In this document: in pieces, positions 19,418-28,082 of the stretch | Position numbering within the stretch: the first letter of the stretch is position 1 | Layout: every line of letters begins with the position of its first letter | Assembly (NCBI RefSeq): GCF_001522585.2 | Contig: NZ_CP013373.1 | Location: 3,348,001 to 3,412,000, forward strand | Source: Burkholderia sp. NRF60-BP8 | GTDB lineage: Bacteria; Pseudomonadota; Gammaproteobacteria; Burkholderiales; Burkholderiaceae | Reading direction: 5' to 3' | Length of the DNA stretch: 64,000 bases | Translations under genes and position numbers: made by a program | The notes under the pieces: generated by a model | Database searches by the model: none | Seen by the model: only the letters and a program-made list of their open reading frames with translations | Told to the model about the DNA's origin: nothing

Positions 19418-20566
19418 ATGCAATTCGACAAGCGCGCCTGGCTCGACAAGATCAAGCAGATGTTCGCGGGGTTCGACCGCCCGCTCGCGCTCATCGTGTT
19501 CCTGCTGCTGTGCGTCGGCATCGTCACGCTGTACAGCGCGTCGATCGACGTGCCGGGCCGCGTCGAGGACCAGTTGCGCAACATCCTGCTGACGTTCGTG
19601 CTGATGTGGGTGATCGCCAACATCCCGCCGACCACGCTGATGCGCTTCGCGGTCCCGCTCTACACGTTCGGGGTCACGCTGCTGATCGCCGTCGCGCTGT
19701 TCGGGATGACCAAGAAGGGCGCGAAGCGCTGGCTGAACGTCGGCGTCGTGATCCAGCCGTCGGAAATCCTCAAGATCGCGACGCCGCTGATGCTCGCGTG
19801 GTACTACCAGCGTCGCGAAGGCGGGCTGCGCTGGTACGACTTCGTCGCCGCGTTCGGGATCCTGCTGGTGCCGGTCGGGCTGATCGCGAAGCAGCCCGAC
19901 CTCGGCACGGGCCTGCTCGTGTTCGCGGCCGGCTTCTTCGTGATCTACCTCGCCGGCCTGTCGTTCAAGCTGATCGTGCCGGTGCTCGTCGCGGGCGTGA
20001 TCGCGGTCGGCTCGATCGCCGTGTTCGAGGAGCGCATCTGCCAGCCCGAAGTGCAGTGGCCGCTGATGCACGATTACCAGAAGCACCGTGTGTGCACGCT
20101 GCTCGACCCGACGTCCGACCCGCTCGGCAAGGGCTTCCACACGATCCAGGCCGTGATCGCGATCGGCTCGGGCGGCGTGCTCGGCAAGGGTTACCTGAAA
20201 GGCACGCAGGCACACCTCGAATTCATTCCGGAGAAGCACACCGACTTCATCTTCGCGGTGTTCTCCGAGGAATGGGGGCTCGCCGGCGGCCTCGTGCTGC
20301 TGACGCTGTACATGGCGCTGATCGCGCGCGGGCTCTACATCGCCGCGCAGGGCGCGACGCTGTTCGGCCGGCTGCTCGCGGGCTCGCTCACGCTCGCGTT
20401 CTTCGTCTACGCGTTCGTCAACATCGGGATGGTGAGCGGCGTGCTGCCGGTCGTCGGCGTGCCGCTGCCGTTCATGAGTTACGGCGGCACCGCGCTCACG
20501 ACGCTCGGCATCGCGATCGGGATGATCATGAGCGTCGGGCGGCAGCGGCGGCTGATGAAAAGCTGA
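19418..20566 (+). CDS. rodA: Peptidoglycan glycosyltransferase RodA
   Basis: 382 residues, a SEDS-family polytopic membrane protein with about ten segments. Family landmarks include K-G-A-K-R-W-L-N near residues 99-106, K-Q-P-D-L-G-T-G near residues 160-167, E-K-H-T-D-F-I-F-A-V near residues 273-282, and the C-terminal P-L-P-F-M-S-Y-G-G-T. It polymerises lipid II in the elongasome with PBP2. The ATG is preceded by GGAGAAAGG, and the gene lies 11 bp after mrdA. Confidence 0.97.
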   Translation: MQFDKRAWLDKIKQMFAGFDRPLALIVFLLLCVGIVTLYSASIDVPGRVEDQLRNILLTFVLMWVIANIPPTTLMRFAVPLYTFGVTLLIAVALFGMTKKGAKRWLNVGVVIQPSEILKIATPLMLAWYYQRREGGLRWYDFVAAFGILLVPVGLIAKQPDLGTGLLVFAAGFFVIYLAGLSFKLIVPVLVAGVIAVGSIAVFEERICQPEVQWPLMHDYQKHRVCTLLDPTSDPLGKGFHTIQAVIAIGSGGVLGKGYLKGTQAHLEFIPEKHTDFIFAVFSEEWGLAGGLVLLTLYMALIARGLYIAAQGATLFGRLLAGSLTLAFFVYAFVNIGMVSGVLPVVGVPLPFMSYGGTALTTLGIAIGMIMSVGRQRRLMKS

Positions 20567-20694
20567 GCGCGCGGCCCGCACCGCGGCGCTCGGAAACGAC
20601 GATGCTGGCGTGAGCCGCGCCCAGAGATTGGACTCGATCCAACCTTTTGGGGCGTGTTTCGATGAACCGCCTGGATGGCTTGGGCGCGGGCCGC

Positions 20695-21447
20695 TTACTG
20701 CGGCGGCGCGTGCGGCTTGCCTTGCTCGGCGCCGGCGCCCGATGCCGGCGTCGGCGCCTTCAGCCGCGCGCTCAACTCCTTGAATTTCAGCTCGGCCGTC
20801 TCGTCGCCCTGCGCGGCCGCCGCCGCGTAATACGCGCGTGCGATGTTCAGGTTCTGCGCGACGCCGTCGCCGCCGCGCTCGTAGAACGACGCGGTCACGT
20901 ACTGCGCGATGGGCTCGCCCGCGTCGGCGGCCTGCTTGTACCACGCGAATGCCTGCCGGTTGTCGCGCGGCGTGCCGCGCCCGTCGAGGAACTGGTTCGC
21001 GAGCGACAGCTCGGCCTGCACGTGCCCCTGCTTCGCGGCCCGCAGGAACCAGCGATGCGCTTCGGCCGGGTTGCGCGCGACGAACTCGCCGTCGTCGAAC
21101 ATCCGGCCGTATACGTACTGCGCATGCGACATGTTCGCGTCCGCCGCCCGCTTCAGCCAGCGCAGCCCTTCGTCGACGTTCGCCGTCACACCTTCCCCCG
21201 TCAGCAGCATCATCGCGTAGTTGAACTGCGCAAGGCGATCGCCGCGCTCGGCCGCGTCGTGGAATTGCACCAGCGCCGCGCGATAGTCGCCGGCGTTGTA
21301 GTCGGCGACCGCCGATTGCGTCTCGTGCGACGGATCGGGCTTCGCTTGCGGCGCGCCCTGCGCGGCGGCGGCCGCACACACGGCCCACAGGCCGACCATC
21401 GTCCCGATCCGCGCGCGCCGGCGGCACGCACCGTCTGTGCCGTTCAT
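20695..21447 (-). CDS. Secreted Sel1-repeat protein
   Basis: 250 residues. A signal peptide (hydrophobic stretch at residues ~16-30 ending A-A-A-Q-G) is followed by about five Sel1-like repeats of ~36 residues, seen as recurring A-x-x-G-x-x-x-A-Q and A-x-x-W-x-x-x-A-A-x patterns from residue ~48 to ~210, then a short Pro/Ala tail. Sel1 repeats form alpha-alpha solenoids for protein contacts in the envelope, but no partner can be named here. The start is fixed by an ATGA overlap with the upstream aldolase gene, so the two are coupled although functionally unrelated as far as can be seen. Confidence 0.85.
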   Translation of the reverse strand: MNGTDGACRRRARIGTMVGLWAVCAAAAAQGAPQAKPDPSHETQSAVADYNAGDYRAALVQFHDAAERGDRLAQFNYAMMLLTGEGVTANVDEGLRWLKRAADANMSHAQYVYGRMFDDGEFVARNPAEAHRWFLRAAKQGHVQAELSLANQFLDGRGTPRDNRQAFAWYKQAADAGEPIAQYVTASFYERGGDGVAQNLNIARAYYAAAAAQGDETAELKFKELSARLKAPTPASGAGAEQGKPHAPPQ

Positions 21448-22229
21448 GACCGTACCTCCTGCAACGCCTGCCGCGTCGCGCGCAGCAGCCAGCTCACGTC
21501 GGCCGACACCGTGATCATCCGGTAACCGGCCTCGCGATACTGGCGCGCGGCTGCCGTGTCGCCGGCGAAGATGCCGACCGCGACGCCGGCCTGCTTGCCG
21601 GCCGCGAGCACGCGCGCCATCGCGGTTTCGACGTCCGGGTGGCGGATATCGCCGAGATGCCCGAGGCTCGCCGCGAGATCGGCCGGGCCGACGAACAGGC
21701 AATCGACGCCGGGCGTCGCCGCGATCCGCTCGACTTCGTCGACGCCGCGCGCCGATTCGACCTGCACGATCACCGCGACCTGCGCATTCGCCGTCTGCAG
21801 ATAGTCGCGGCGCATGCCGAACGCCGCCGCGCGCACCATGCCTGCGACCCCGCGCAGCCCGTCGGGCGATTCCGGCGACGGAAAGCGCGTGAGCCGCACC
21901 GCGTGCGCGGCGTCGTCGGGCGTCTCGATACACGGAAACATCAGCGTGCGCGCGCCGGCGTCGAGCGCGCGCTTCACGAGCCACGGCTCCCGCGCCGGCA
22001 CGCGCACGACCGGCTCGCTCGGCAGGTGCGCCGCGGCGATCGCGCACAGTTGCGACGCCACGTCGCGACTGTCGTTCGGCGCATGCTCCATGTCGATGCA
22101 GAGCCAGTCGTAACCGGCATGCGCGAGCGCCTCCGCGGCCGAGTCGCTGCCGAGCGACAGCCACAGGCCGTACAGCGGCTCGTCGCCGTCGCGCAGGCGT
22201 TGTTTGAGGGAATTGGTGAGCGTGCTCAT
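21444..22229 (-). CDS. HpcH/HpaI-family aldolase/citrate lyase-like protein
   Basis: 261 residues. Family landmarks are W-L-C-I-D-M-E-H-A-P near residues 41-50 (His and Glu of the metal site region), V-R-V-P-x-x-E-P near residues 75-82, and V-Q-V-E-S near residues 157-161, with the F-V-G-P-A-D-L-A motif near residues 179-186. These are class II metal-dependent aldolases that cleave 2-keto-3-deoxy sugar acids or 4-hydroxy-2-oxo acids to pyruvate and an aldehyde. The exact substrate is not clear. The start M-S-T-L-T-N is chosen because GGAGG lies eight bases upstream. Confidence 0.88.
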   Translation of the reverse strand: MSTLTNSLKQRLRDGDEPLYGLWLSLGSDSAAEALAHAGYDWLCIDMEHAPNDSRDVASQLCAIAAAHLPSEPVVRVPAREPWLVKRALDAGARTLMFPCIETPDDAAHAVRLTRFPSPESPDGLRGVAGMVRAAAFGMRRDYLQTANAQVAVIVQVESARGVDEVERIAATPGVDCLFVGPADLAASLGHLGDIRHPDVETAMARVLAAGKQAGVAVGIFAGDTAAARQYREAGYRMITVSADVSWLLRATRQALQEVRS

Positions 22230-22564
22230 CGATACGGCCTCCGGAACGGAACGGCAATCGAACGGGACAAGCAACAGGCGAAGCGAAACGCGCGGCGCCG
22301 GGCAATCGAAGCATGGCGGCGCCAGCGGATCGCGCGCCGGAGAACGTGAGTCGGACCGGGCCGGCCGATCTGACAGCGCGGGCCGCGCAATCGCTCACGC
22401 GAGCGTTTTTCGGTGCCGCACGACGATCATAGCGCGGCGGGGTGCTCGATGCGGGAACAGACGGGGGAAGCCGTACCGGCACGGCGCGGAGGAAGGCGAG
22501 CCGGCGGCGGCAGCGACGAGGCGGCCCACGCCGGACGGCGGGGCTGCCTCGCGGGAGGGCAGGG
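22230..22564. other. Gap of 335 bp between aldolase and queD
   Basis: No gene with Burkholderia-like coding character is seen. It holds the aldolase's ribosome binding site near 22240 and presumably its promoter and the 3' end of the que transcript. I see no clear terminator hairpin. Confidence 0.5.
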
Positions 22565-23017
22565 TCAGCGGCCTGGCTGGCGCTCGACGTCGGCCCAGCA
22601 GTTCGGCGTCTCGTACAGGCGCACGCGCTCGAGGCGCAGGTTCACGCCGTAGTGCGCGTCGTACACGTTCGCGAGGAGGTCGAACGCGATCGCCGCGAGG
22701 TTCTCGACGGTCGGAATCCGATCGAGCACGACGGTCTTGTGGTCGGCCATCTGCTCGAGGAACGAGCGCACGACCTCGTCGCGCGCATAGACCAGGAACG
22801 CGTGATCCCACTTGCTGACGAGATGCTCGACCGCGAGCGCCTTCACGTCGGCGAAATCCATCACCATGCCGCGGTCGGGCGCCCCCTCGGTATCGACGAG
22901 ATCGCCGCGCAGCGTGATTTCGAGCACGTAGCGATGGCCGTGCAGGTTCCTGCACTGGCTGCGGTGATCGGGAATGCGGTGGCCCGCGTCGAATTCGAGT
23001 TTTCGGGTAATCAGCAC
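22565..23017 (-). CDS. queD: 6-carboxy-5,6,7,8-tetrahydropterin synthase
   Basis: 150 residues, the size of QueD/PTPS-like enzymes. It has the catalytic Cys and zinc His motif C-R-N-L-H-G-H near residues 22-28, an upstream zinc His in F-D-A-G-H-R-I, and W-D-H-A-F-L near residues 70-75. QueD turns dihydroneopterin triphosphate into 6-carboxytetrahydropterin, the second step to queuosine. It is the last gene in queC-queE-queD, 18 bp after queE. Confidence 0.95.
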   Translation of the reverse strand: MLITRKLEFDAGHRIPDHRSQCRNLHGHRYVLEITLRGDLVDTEGAPDRGMVMDFADVKALAVEHLVSKWDHAFLVYARDEVVRSFLEQMADHKTVVLDRIPTVENLAAIAFDLLANVYDAHYGVNLRLERVRLYETPNCWADVERQPGR

Positions 23018-23035
23018 GATGTCAAAAGCCGTGGC

Positions 23036-23668
23036 TCAGGGAATGTTCAGATATTTATGGGTCTGCATCGACAGCCGCCACTGCGGATGACGCTTGCACC
23101 AGTCGATCGCGAGCTTCGTATTGAGGTCGCGCGACGGGCCGTCCATCGGCTGCACGAGAAAATACGCGAAATCGAGCTTCGCGTAGTCGGCCAGCCGCTG
23201 GTTGTCCTGCGGAACGACGACCTTCAGTTCGTTGCCCTTCGTGACGACGAGCGGCGCATCGGCCTTCGGGCTCACGCAGATCCAGTCGATCGATTCGAGC
23301 ACCGGCAGCGAACCGTTGGTCTCGATCGCGATCTCGAAGCCGGCCGCGTGCAGCGCGTCGACGAGCGGCTGGTCGAGCTGCAACATCGGCTCGCCGCCCG
23401 TGCAGACGACGAAGCGGTGCGCTTCGCCCTCCGGCCACAGGCCGGCGATCGTCGCGACGAGCGCCGCGGCGTCCTTGAACTTGCCGCCGTTCTCGCCGTC
23501 GGTGCCGACGAAGTCCGTATCGCAGAAGCGGCACACGGCCTCCGCACGATCCTCTTCGCGGCCCGACCACAGGTTGCAGCCGGCGAACCGGCAGAACACG
23601 GCCGGCCGGCCCGCATTCGCGCCCTCGCCCTGCAACGTGTAGAAAATTTCCTTGACCGCGTAAGTCAT
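23036..23668 (-). CDS. queE: 7-carboxy-7-deazaguanine synthase (radical SAM, CX14CX2C type)
   Basis: 210 residues. The iron-sulfur cluster motif is C-N-L-W-S then C-R-F-C, with exactly 14 residues between the first two cysteines (residues ~31-49), not the usual CX3CX2C of radical SAM enzymes. This variant spacing and the 210-residue length match the structurally studied Burkholderia multivorans QueE. The enzyme makes 7-carboxy-7-deazaguanine from carboxytetrahydropterin using SAM. The SAM-contacting G-G-E-P follows near residue 92. It lies between queC and queD on the same strand. Confidence 0.95.
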   Translation of the reverse strand: MTYAVKEIFYTLQGEGANAGRPAVFCRFAGCNLWSGREEDRAEAVCRFCDTDFVGTDGENGGKFKDAAALVATIAGLWPEGEAHRFVVCTGGEPMLQLDQPLVDALHAAGFEIAIETNGSLPVLESIDWICVSPKADAPLVVTKGNELKVVVPQDNQRLADYAKLDFAYFLVQPMDGPSRDLNTKLAIDWCKRHPQWRLSMQTHKYLNIP

Positions 23669-23743
23669 CGTGCTTCGTCCGGCTTGCGCCGCTCGTTGTC
23701 GATCAGAATCCGTTGTCCATCAAGCGCTGCCCGCGCAGCCGCG

Positions 23744-24478
23744 TCACAGCGGCGCTTCGGTCACGCGCTCGCCCTTCAGGTAAGCCTCGTAGCCGCGCTT
23801 GCGCAGCTTGCAGGCCGGGCATTCGCCGCAGCCGAAGCCCCAGTCGTGCAGTTCCGCGCGCTCGCCCACGTAGCACGTGTGCGTCTCGACGCGGATCAGT
23901 TCGACGAGCGTCTCGCCGCCGAGCTGTTCGGCGAGCTGCCACGTCTGCGCCTTGTCGAGCCACATCAGCGGCGTCTCGAGCACCATGCGCGTATCCATCC
24001 CGAGATTCAGCGCGACCTGCAGCGCCTTCATCGTGTCGTCGCGGCAGTCGGGATAGCCCGAAAAGTCGGTCTCGCACATCCCGCCGACCAGCACGCGCAG
24101 CCCGCGGCGATAGGCGATCGCCGCGGCGATCGTCATGAACATCAGGTTGCGGCCCGGCACGAACGTGTTCGGCAGGCCGTTTGCCGCCGTCTCGATCTCG
24201 ATCGTGCGCGTCATCGCGGTATCGCTGATCGCGCCGAGCACCGACAGGTCGATCATGTGATCGTCGCCGAGCCGGTCCGACCACGCGGGAAACTTGCGCT
24301 TCAGCGCTTCGCGCACGCCTTCGCGACACTCGAGTTCGACGCGATGGCGCTGGCCGTAATCGAAGCCCAGCGTCTCGACCGTCTGGTAGCGCTCGAGGGC
24401 CCATGCCACGCACGTGGCGGAGTCCTGCCCGCCGGAAAACAACACGAGCGCGCCGTCTTTAGCGTCTGTCCGAATCAC
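23744..24478 (-). CDS. queC: 7-cyano-7-deazaguanine synthase
   Basis: 244 residues from a GTG start. It has the PP-loop ATP motif S-G-G-Q-D-S near residues 13-18 and a C-terminal zinc site with C-x-x-C-x-x-C (C-G-E-C-P-A-C) plus an upstream Cys, as in QueC. It converts the acid to preQ0 with ATP and ammonia. The GTG is preferred because the next upstream in-frame ATGs need more than 45 extra residues unlike the family. It is the first gene of queC-queE-queD. I see no preQ1 riboswitch motif upstream. Confidence 0.94.
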   Translation of the reverse strand: MIRTDAKDGALVLFSGGQDSATCVAWALERYQTVETLGFDYGQRHRVELECREGVREALKRKFPAWSDRLGDDHMIDLSVLGAISDTAMTRTIEIETAANGLPNTFVPGRNLMFMTIAAAIAYRRGLRVLVGGMCETDFSGYPDCRDDTMKALQVALNLGMDTRMVLETPLMWLDKAQTWQLAEQLGGETLVELIRVETHTCYVGERAELHDWGFGCGECPACKLRKRGYEAYLKGERVTEAPL

Positions 24479-24789
24479 CGTGATACTCCGTGAATGTGTA
24501 GGCTCGCGTCGCACTGCGCCCCGAGGCCGGCTGCCGCCGGGCGGCCCGACGCGGCCGGCCTGCGCCGGCTCGACCAGTATAGGCAGCGCGGTCGGCCGCG
24601 AATGCGGCGGCGCGCTTATACCGCTCATCGCGCGGCATCGTTGCCGCGCGCCACGGCAGGCGCACCGCGGGCAGCCTGCCATGCGCATGAAGCGATGCGC
24701 TAAGTCATTGAGCGGGCACGGATTTTATCATGCTCCGGCGAATGCTGCCGGGCTCGCCGCCCACGACACGCAATACCCACCACAAACGA
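24479..24789. other. Gap of 311 bp upstream of queC
   Basis: No gene seen. It probably holds the queC promoter. No preQ1 aptamer signature or strong hairpin was recognised apart from the tRNA terminator at its far edge. Confidence 0.5.
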
Positions 24790-24823
24790 AAAACCCCAAG
24801 AACCTTCCGATTCTTGGGGTTTT
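24790..24823 (-). terminator. Terminator of tRNA-Phe
   Basis: A perfect 13-bp stem (24790-24802 with 24811-24823) is flanked by A and T runs, so on the minus strand it ends in a T-rich tract right after the tRNA. It would work in both directions. Confidence 0.88.
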
Positions 24824-24829
24824 AAATGC

Positions 24830-24905
24830 TGGTGGCCTGGGACGGAATCGAACCATCGACACGCGGATTTTCAATCCGCTGCTCTACCAACTGAGCTACC
24901 GGGCC
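24830..24905 (-). tRNA. tRNA-Phe (anticodon GAA), CCA encoded
   Basis: 76 nt with encoded CCA. The anticodon stem GCGGA/TCCGC encloses the loop with GAA. The D arm (GCTC...GAGC) and T arm with TTCGATT are normal. The acceptor stem pairs GGCCCGG with CCAGGCC, which leaves a C5-A68 mismatch (plus-strand base 24838 is T). The T stem contains a U-G wobble. Otherwise the fold is complete and a good promoter and terminator flank it, so it is probably expressed. Confidence 0.93.
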
Positions 24906-24918
24906 AACGAAGAATGAA

Positions 24919-24947
24919 AGTATATCGAGCTATTGGCCCCCGAGCAA
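24919..24947 (-). promoter_or_regulatory. Promoter of tRNA-Phe
   Basis: On the minus strand, TTGCTC (24947 to 24942) and TATACT (24924 to 24919) are 17 bp apart, with the -10 ending about 13 bp ahead of the tRNA 5' end. Confidence 0.7.
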
Positions 24948-24965
24948 GTGCTTTCGCAAAATATT

Positions 24966-25667
24966 TTACAGCGCGCCTTCGGACGGCTTCTTGCCGAGCT
25001 CGACCCCGAGCTGCTTGAGCTTGCGATACAGGTGCGTGCGCTCGAGGCCCGTCTTCTCCGCGACGCGCGTCATGCTGCCGTTCTCGCGCGCGAGGTGATA
25101 TTCGAAGTACGCGCGCTCGAACGCATCGCGCGCTTCCCGCAACGGGATGTCGAACGGGATCGCGGCCGTCTGGCCCGCGAGGCCGAGCGCCGACGCCATG
25201 TCGTCGCCGAGCGTCGGCAGCGCTGCCGCCGACGCGACCGCCGCCGGCCCCGCGGCCTGCCCGCCGCCCGCCTTCGCCGCCGCGTTCGCAGACACCGGCG
25301 CCGCGCCGCGTGCGAGACCGTGCTCGACGGCCTTCAGCAACTTCTGCAGCGCAATCGGTTTCTCGAGGAAATCGAGCGCGCCGATCTTGGTCGCCTCGAC
25401 GGCGGTATCGATCGTCGCGTGCCCGGACATCATGATCACGGGCATCGTCAGCAGCCCCTGCGCCGCCCATTCCTTGAGCAGCGTGACGCCGTCGGTATCG
25501 GGCATCCAGATATCGAGCAGCACGAGATCGGGCGCCTGATTCAGCCGGTATTCCCGCGCGGCCTGCGCGTTCTCCGCCGCCTCGACGACATGTCCTTCAT
25601 CGCTGAGGATCTCCGAGAGCAATTCCCGGATGCCCATTTCATCATCTACCACCAGGATGGTTGCCAT
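24966..25667 (-). CDS. Short NtrX-like response regulator (receiver plus Fis-type HTH, no AAA+ domain)
   Basis: 233 residues. A receiver domain occupies residues 1-120 with the acidic pair D8-D9, phosphoacceptor Asp52 in L-L-D-I-W-M-P, and a Lys in L-E-K-P near residue 102. An Ala/Gly-rich linker runs from about 125 to 165, and the last ~60 residues form a Fis-type helix-turn-helix (E-K-T-G-L-E-R-T-H-L-Y-R-K-L-K). It looks like NtrX without the central sigma-54 ATPase domain, so it cannot act as a classical sigma-54 activator. It starts directly after the kinase stop and is the last gene of rsmB-DUF4390-kinase-regulator. Confidence 0.9.
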   Translation of the reverse strand: MATILVVDDEMGIRELLSEILSDEGHVVEAAENAQAAREYRLNQAPDLVLLDIWMPDTDGVTLLKEWAAQGLLTMPVIMMSGHATIDTAVEATKIGALDFLEKPIALQKLLKAVEHGLARGAAPVSANAAAKAGGGQAAGPAAVASAAALPTLGDDMASALGLAGQTAAIPFDIPLREARDAFERAYFEYHLARENGSMTRVAEKTGLERTHLYRKLKQLGVELGKKPSEGAL

Positions 25668-28082
25668 TTACGCTGCCTTTGTCTGCTCACTTGCTTTTGT
25701 CTTGGCGGAAGCCGCCCCGTCCTGTGCACCGGATTCGGCGCCTGGCGTATCGCTCGCCATCTGCAGGAAGAGGATCGACACCTGCGCACCCTCGACGGTC
25801 TCGCCGTGCATGCGATTGCGCAGATCGATCCGCGCGCCGTGCTCGTCAACGATTTTCTTGACCGTGGCCAGCCCGAGCCCCGTGCCCTTCGCCTTCGTCG
25901 TCACGTAAGGCTCGAACGCGCGCGTCAGGATGCGTGCCGGAAAACCGGGCCCGTTGTCGGACACGGTCAGACGTACCGCGACGCGCGTTTTGCCCTCGGC
26001 GTCGGGGTCGCCATATTCTACTGTCTTGGTTTCGATCAACACACGCGGATGCGCGGACTCCGCGACCGAATCCTGCGCATTCTGCAGCAGGTTGTGAATC
26101 ACCTGGCGCAATTGCGTCGCGTCGCCGCGAATCACCGGCAGCGACGGCGCGAGCTCGGCGACGATCGCGCTCTTGCCTTCGCCGACGCCGTACAGCCCGA
26201 GCACCTCGCTCGCCAGTTCGTTCAACTGCAGGTTCGCGAGCACCGCCGGCGGCGTGCGCGCGTATTCGCGGAAATCGTCGACCATCCGCTTCATCGCGGC
26301 CACCTGGTTCACGATCATCGTCGCGCCGCGCTTGAGCACGTCCGCGTCGGGCGGGGCGAGCTTGTCGGACAGCTTCATCTGCAACCGCTCGGCCGACAGC
26401 TGGATCGGCGTCAGCGGATTCTTGATCTCGTGCGCGAGCCGCCGCGCGACCTCGCCCCACGCGACCGAACGCTGCCCGGAAATCACGTCGGAGATGTCGT
26501 CGAACACGACGACGTAACCGGACGTCTGCGGATCGTCGGCCTGCCCCTCGACCGTCGACACGAGACGCGTGCCGCGCACGAGCAGCGTCAGCGGCTCGGT
26601 TTCGCCCGGTACCTCGATCGCGAACTGCTGCTGCCAGTGGCCGCGGTCGCCGCTGCCGCCGTCGGACGCCGCCTCGCGATCGGCGAACGCCTTGCGCACC
26701 ATCGCGCCGAACCCGGCGGCCACGCCGATCCGGTCGAGCGTCGTGCCGATCAGCGAGTTGAACGGTTGCCGGAAGATCCGCTCGGCGCCGCGATTGGCCG
26801 TCGTCAGCCGGAACTGGCGGTCGAGCACGAACACGCCGGCCGTCAGGTTCGCGAGGATGCTCTCGAGATACGTCTTCGAATGCTCGAGCGCGATGCGGTT
26901 CTTCTCGACCGCGAGCCGCGCCTCGGACAACTGGCGCGTCATCGCGTTGAACGACTGCGTGAGGAAGCCGAGTTCGTCGCGCGTCTTGATCTCGCGCTTC
27001 GGCGTGTAGTCGCCTTCCGTGATCTCCTTCGTGCCCTGCGCGAGCAGGAACAGCGGCCGCGCGAGCTGCTGGCCGAGCGCGAGCGCGAGCATCATCGCGA
27101 TGAAGGTCGCGAGGAACAGCGCGAGCGTCAGCGTGCCGATGTACATCTTGCGCAGGCCCGTGCGGCCGAGCGACTTTTCCTGGTACTCGCGGTACGCGCG
27201 CTGCACGGCGTCCGCGTTGTGCGCGAGCGTCGGCGGCACCGGCTGCGTGAGCTGCAGGAACCGCTCCGCCGGCTGCAGCAGCGACGTCGTCGCGTCGGGA
27301 ATCGGCCGCACGACGCGCAGCCGCAGCGCGCCCTTCGCGCCATGCGCGCGCGGGTCGCCGTCGACTTCGCCCTCGATCGCCGCATACGCGCCGTGTTCGC
27401 GCGCCTGGCTCAGCATCAGCGGCGTCGGCAGGTCGTCCGGAATCAGCGCCGCGAAATTGCCCGACGCCTGCGCGACGATGTGCAGGTCGGGCGCCGCGCC
27501 CGAGCCGCCGCGGCTCGGCTCGACGATCGTCGCGTCCTGCACGCCGAACTGGTCGCGCAGCCGCAGCAGCGTGAGCGTCGTGCCGTTCGTGTTCGCATCG
27601 ACGCTCGCGAGCTGGTCGGACATCAGCCGCGCCTTCGTCTGCAGATCGGACAGCGACGCATCGAGCATCCCGCGGCCGAGGTTCAGCCCGGCCGTCAGCG
27701 CCGTCTCGACGTTCACGTCGAACCACGACTCGATACTGCGCGACACGAACTGGTACGACACGACGTAGATGATCCCGCCCGGCACCACGCCGACGAGCGC
27801 GAAGAACACCGCGAGCTTCGCGAGCAGCCGCGTGCCGAACTTGCCCTTGCGCAGGCGCACGACGATCATCCCGATCAGCCCGAGCACCACGAGCAGGAAC
27901 ACGAGCGCGACGACGATGTTCGTCGCGTACAGCCACGAGTAGTAGCGGTCGAAGAATTCGGTGTTCGCGCTCGCGGCCGCGAGCAGGACGAGCAGCAGCA
28001 GCGCGGTCAGCGCGACGGTCGAGACGATCACGCGGATGAGGAGGCTCTTCCCGCTGGCCGCGCGGCGTACTTTATTTAGCAC
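25668..28082 (-). CDS. NtrY-like membrane sensor histidine kinase
   Basis: 804 residues. Three membrane segments lie in the first ~115 residues, then a periplasmic part to about residue 310, a fourth segment near residues 315-335 and a HAMP-like region. A PAS-like domain (about 395-510) precedes the dimerisation and phosphotransfer domain with His551 in A-H-E-I-K-N-P-L-T-P. The ATPase domain has D-N-G-P-G-F and G-T-G-L-G-L-A near the C-terminus. The layout equals NtrY. It overlaps the DUF4390 gene by 11 bases at its start and abuts the response regulator at its end. Signals may concern respiration, envelope or nitrogen; sequence does not tell. Confidence 0.92.
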   Translation of the reverse strand: MLNKVRRAASGKSLLIRVIVSTVALTALLLLVLLAAASANTEFFDRYYSWLYATNIVVALVFLLVVLGLIGMIVVRLRKGKFGTRLLAKLAVFFALVGVVPGGIIYVVSYQFVSRSIESWFDVNVETALTAGLNLGRGMLDASLSDLQTKARLMSDQLASVDANTNGTTLTLLRLRDQFGVQDATIVEPSRGGSGAAPDLHIVAQASGNFAALIPDDLPTPLMLSQAREHGAYAAIEGEVDGDPRAHGAKGALRLRVVRPIPDATTSLLQPAERFLQLTQPVPPTLAHNADAVQRAYREYQEKSLGRTGLRKMYIGTLTLALFLATFIAMMLALALGQQLARPLFLLAQGTKEITEGDYTPKREIKTRDELGFLTQSFNAMTRQLSEARLAVEKNRIALEHSKTYLESILANLTAGVFVLDRQFRLTTANRGAERIFRQPFNSLIGTTLDRIGVAAGFGAMVRKAFADREAASDGGSGDRGHWQQQFAIEVPGETEPLTLLVRGTRLVSTVEGQADDPQTSGYVVVFDDISDVISGQRSVAWGEVARRLAHEIKNPLTPIQLSAERLQMKLSDKLAPPDADVLKRGATMIVNQVAAMKRMVDDFREYARTPPAVLANLQLNELASEVLGLYGVGEGKSAIVAELAPSLPVIRGDATQLRQVIHNLLQNAQDSVAESAHPRVLIETKTVEYGDPDAEGKTRVAVRLTVSDNGPGFPARILTRAFEPYVTTKAKGTGLGLATVKKIVDEHGARIDLRNRMHGETVEGAQVSILFLQMASDTPGAESGAQDGAASAKTKASEQTKAA

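Noticed and set aside
24479..24789. preQ1 riboswitch upstream of the queC-queE-queD genes
   Set aside because: No preQ1 aptamer hairpin and A-rich tail pattern could be found on the minus strand.
24933..28079. A 1048-codon open frame on the plus strand opposite the kinase and regulator genes
   Set aside because: Its translation is Arg/His/Glu/Asp-rich low-information sequence with no family motif. It mirrors the codon bias of the real minus-strand genes in high-GC DNA.
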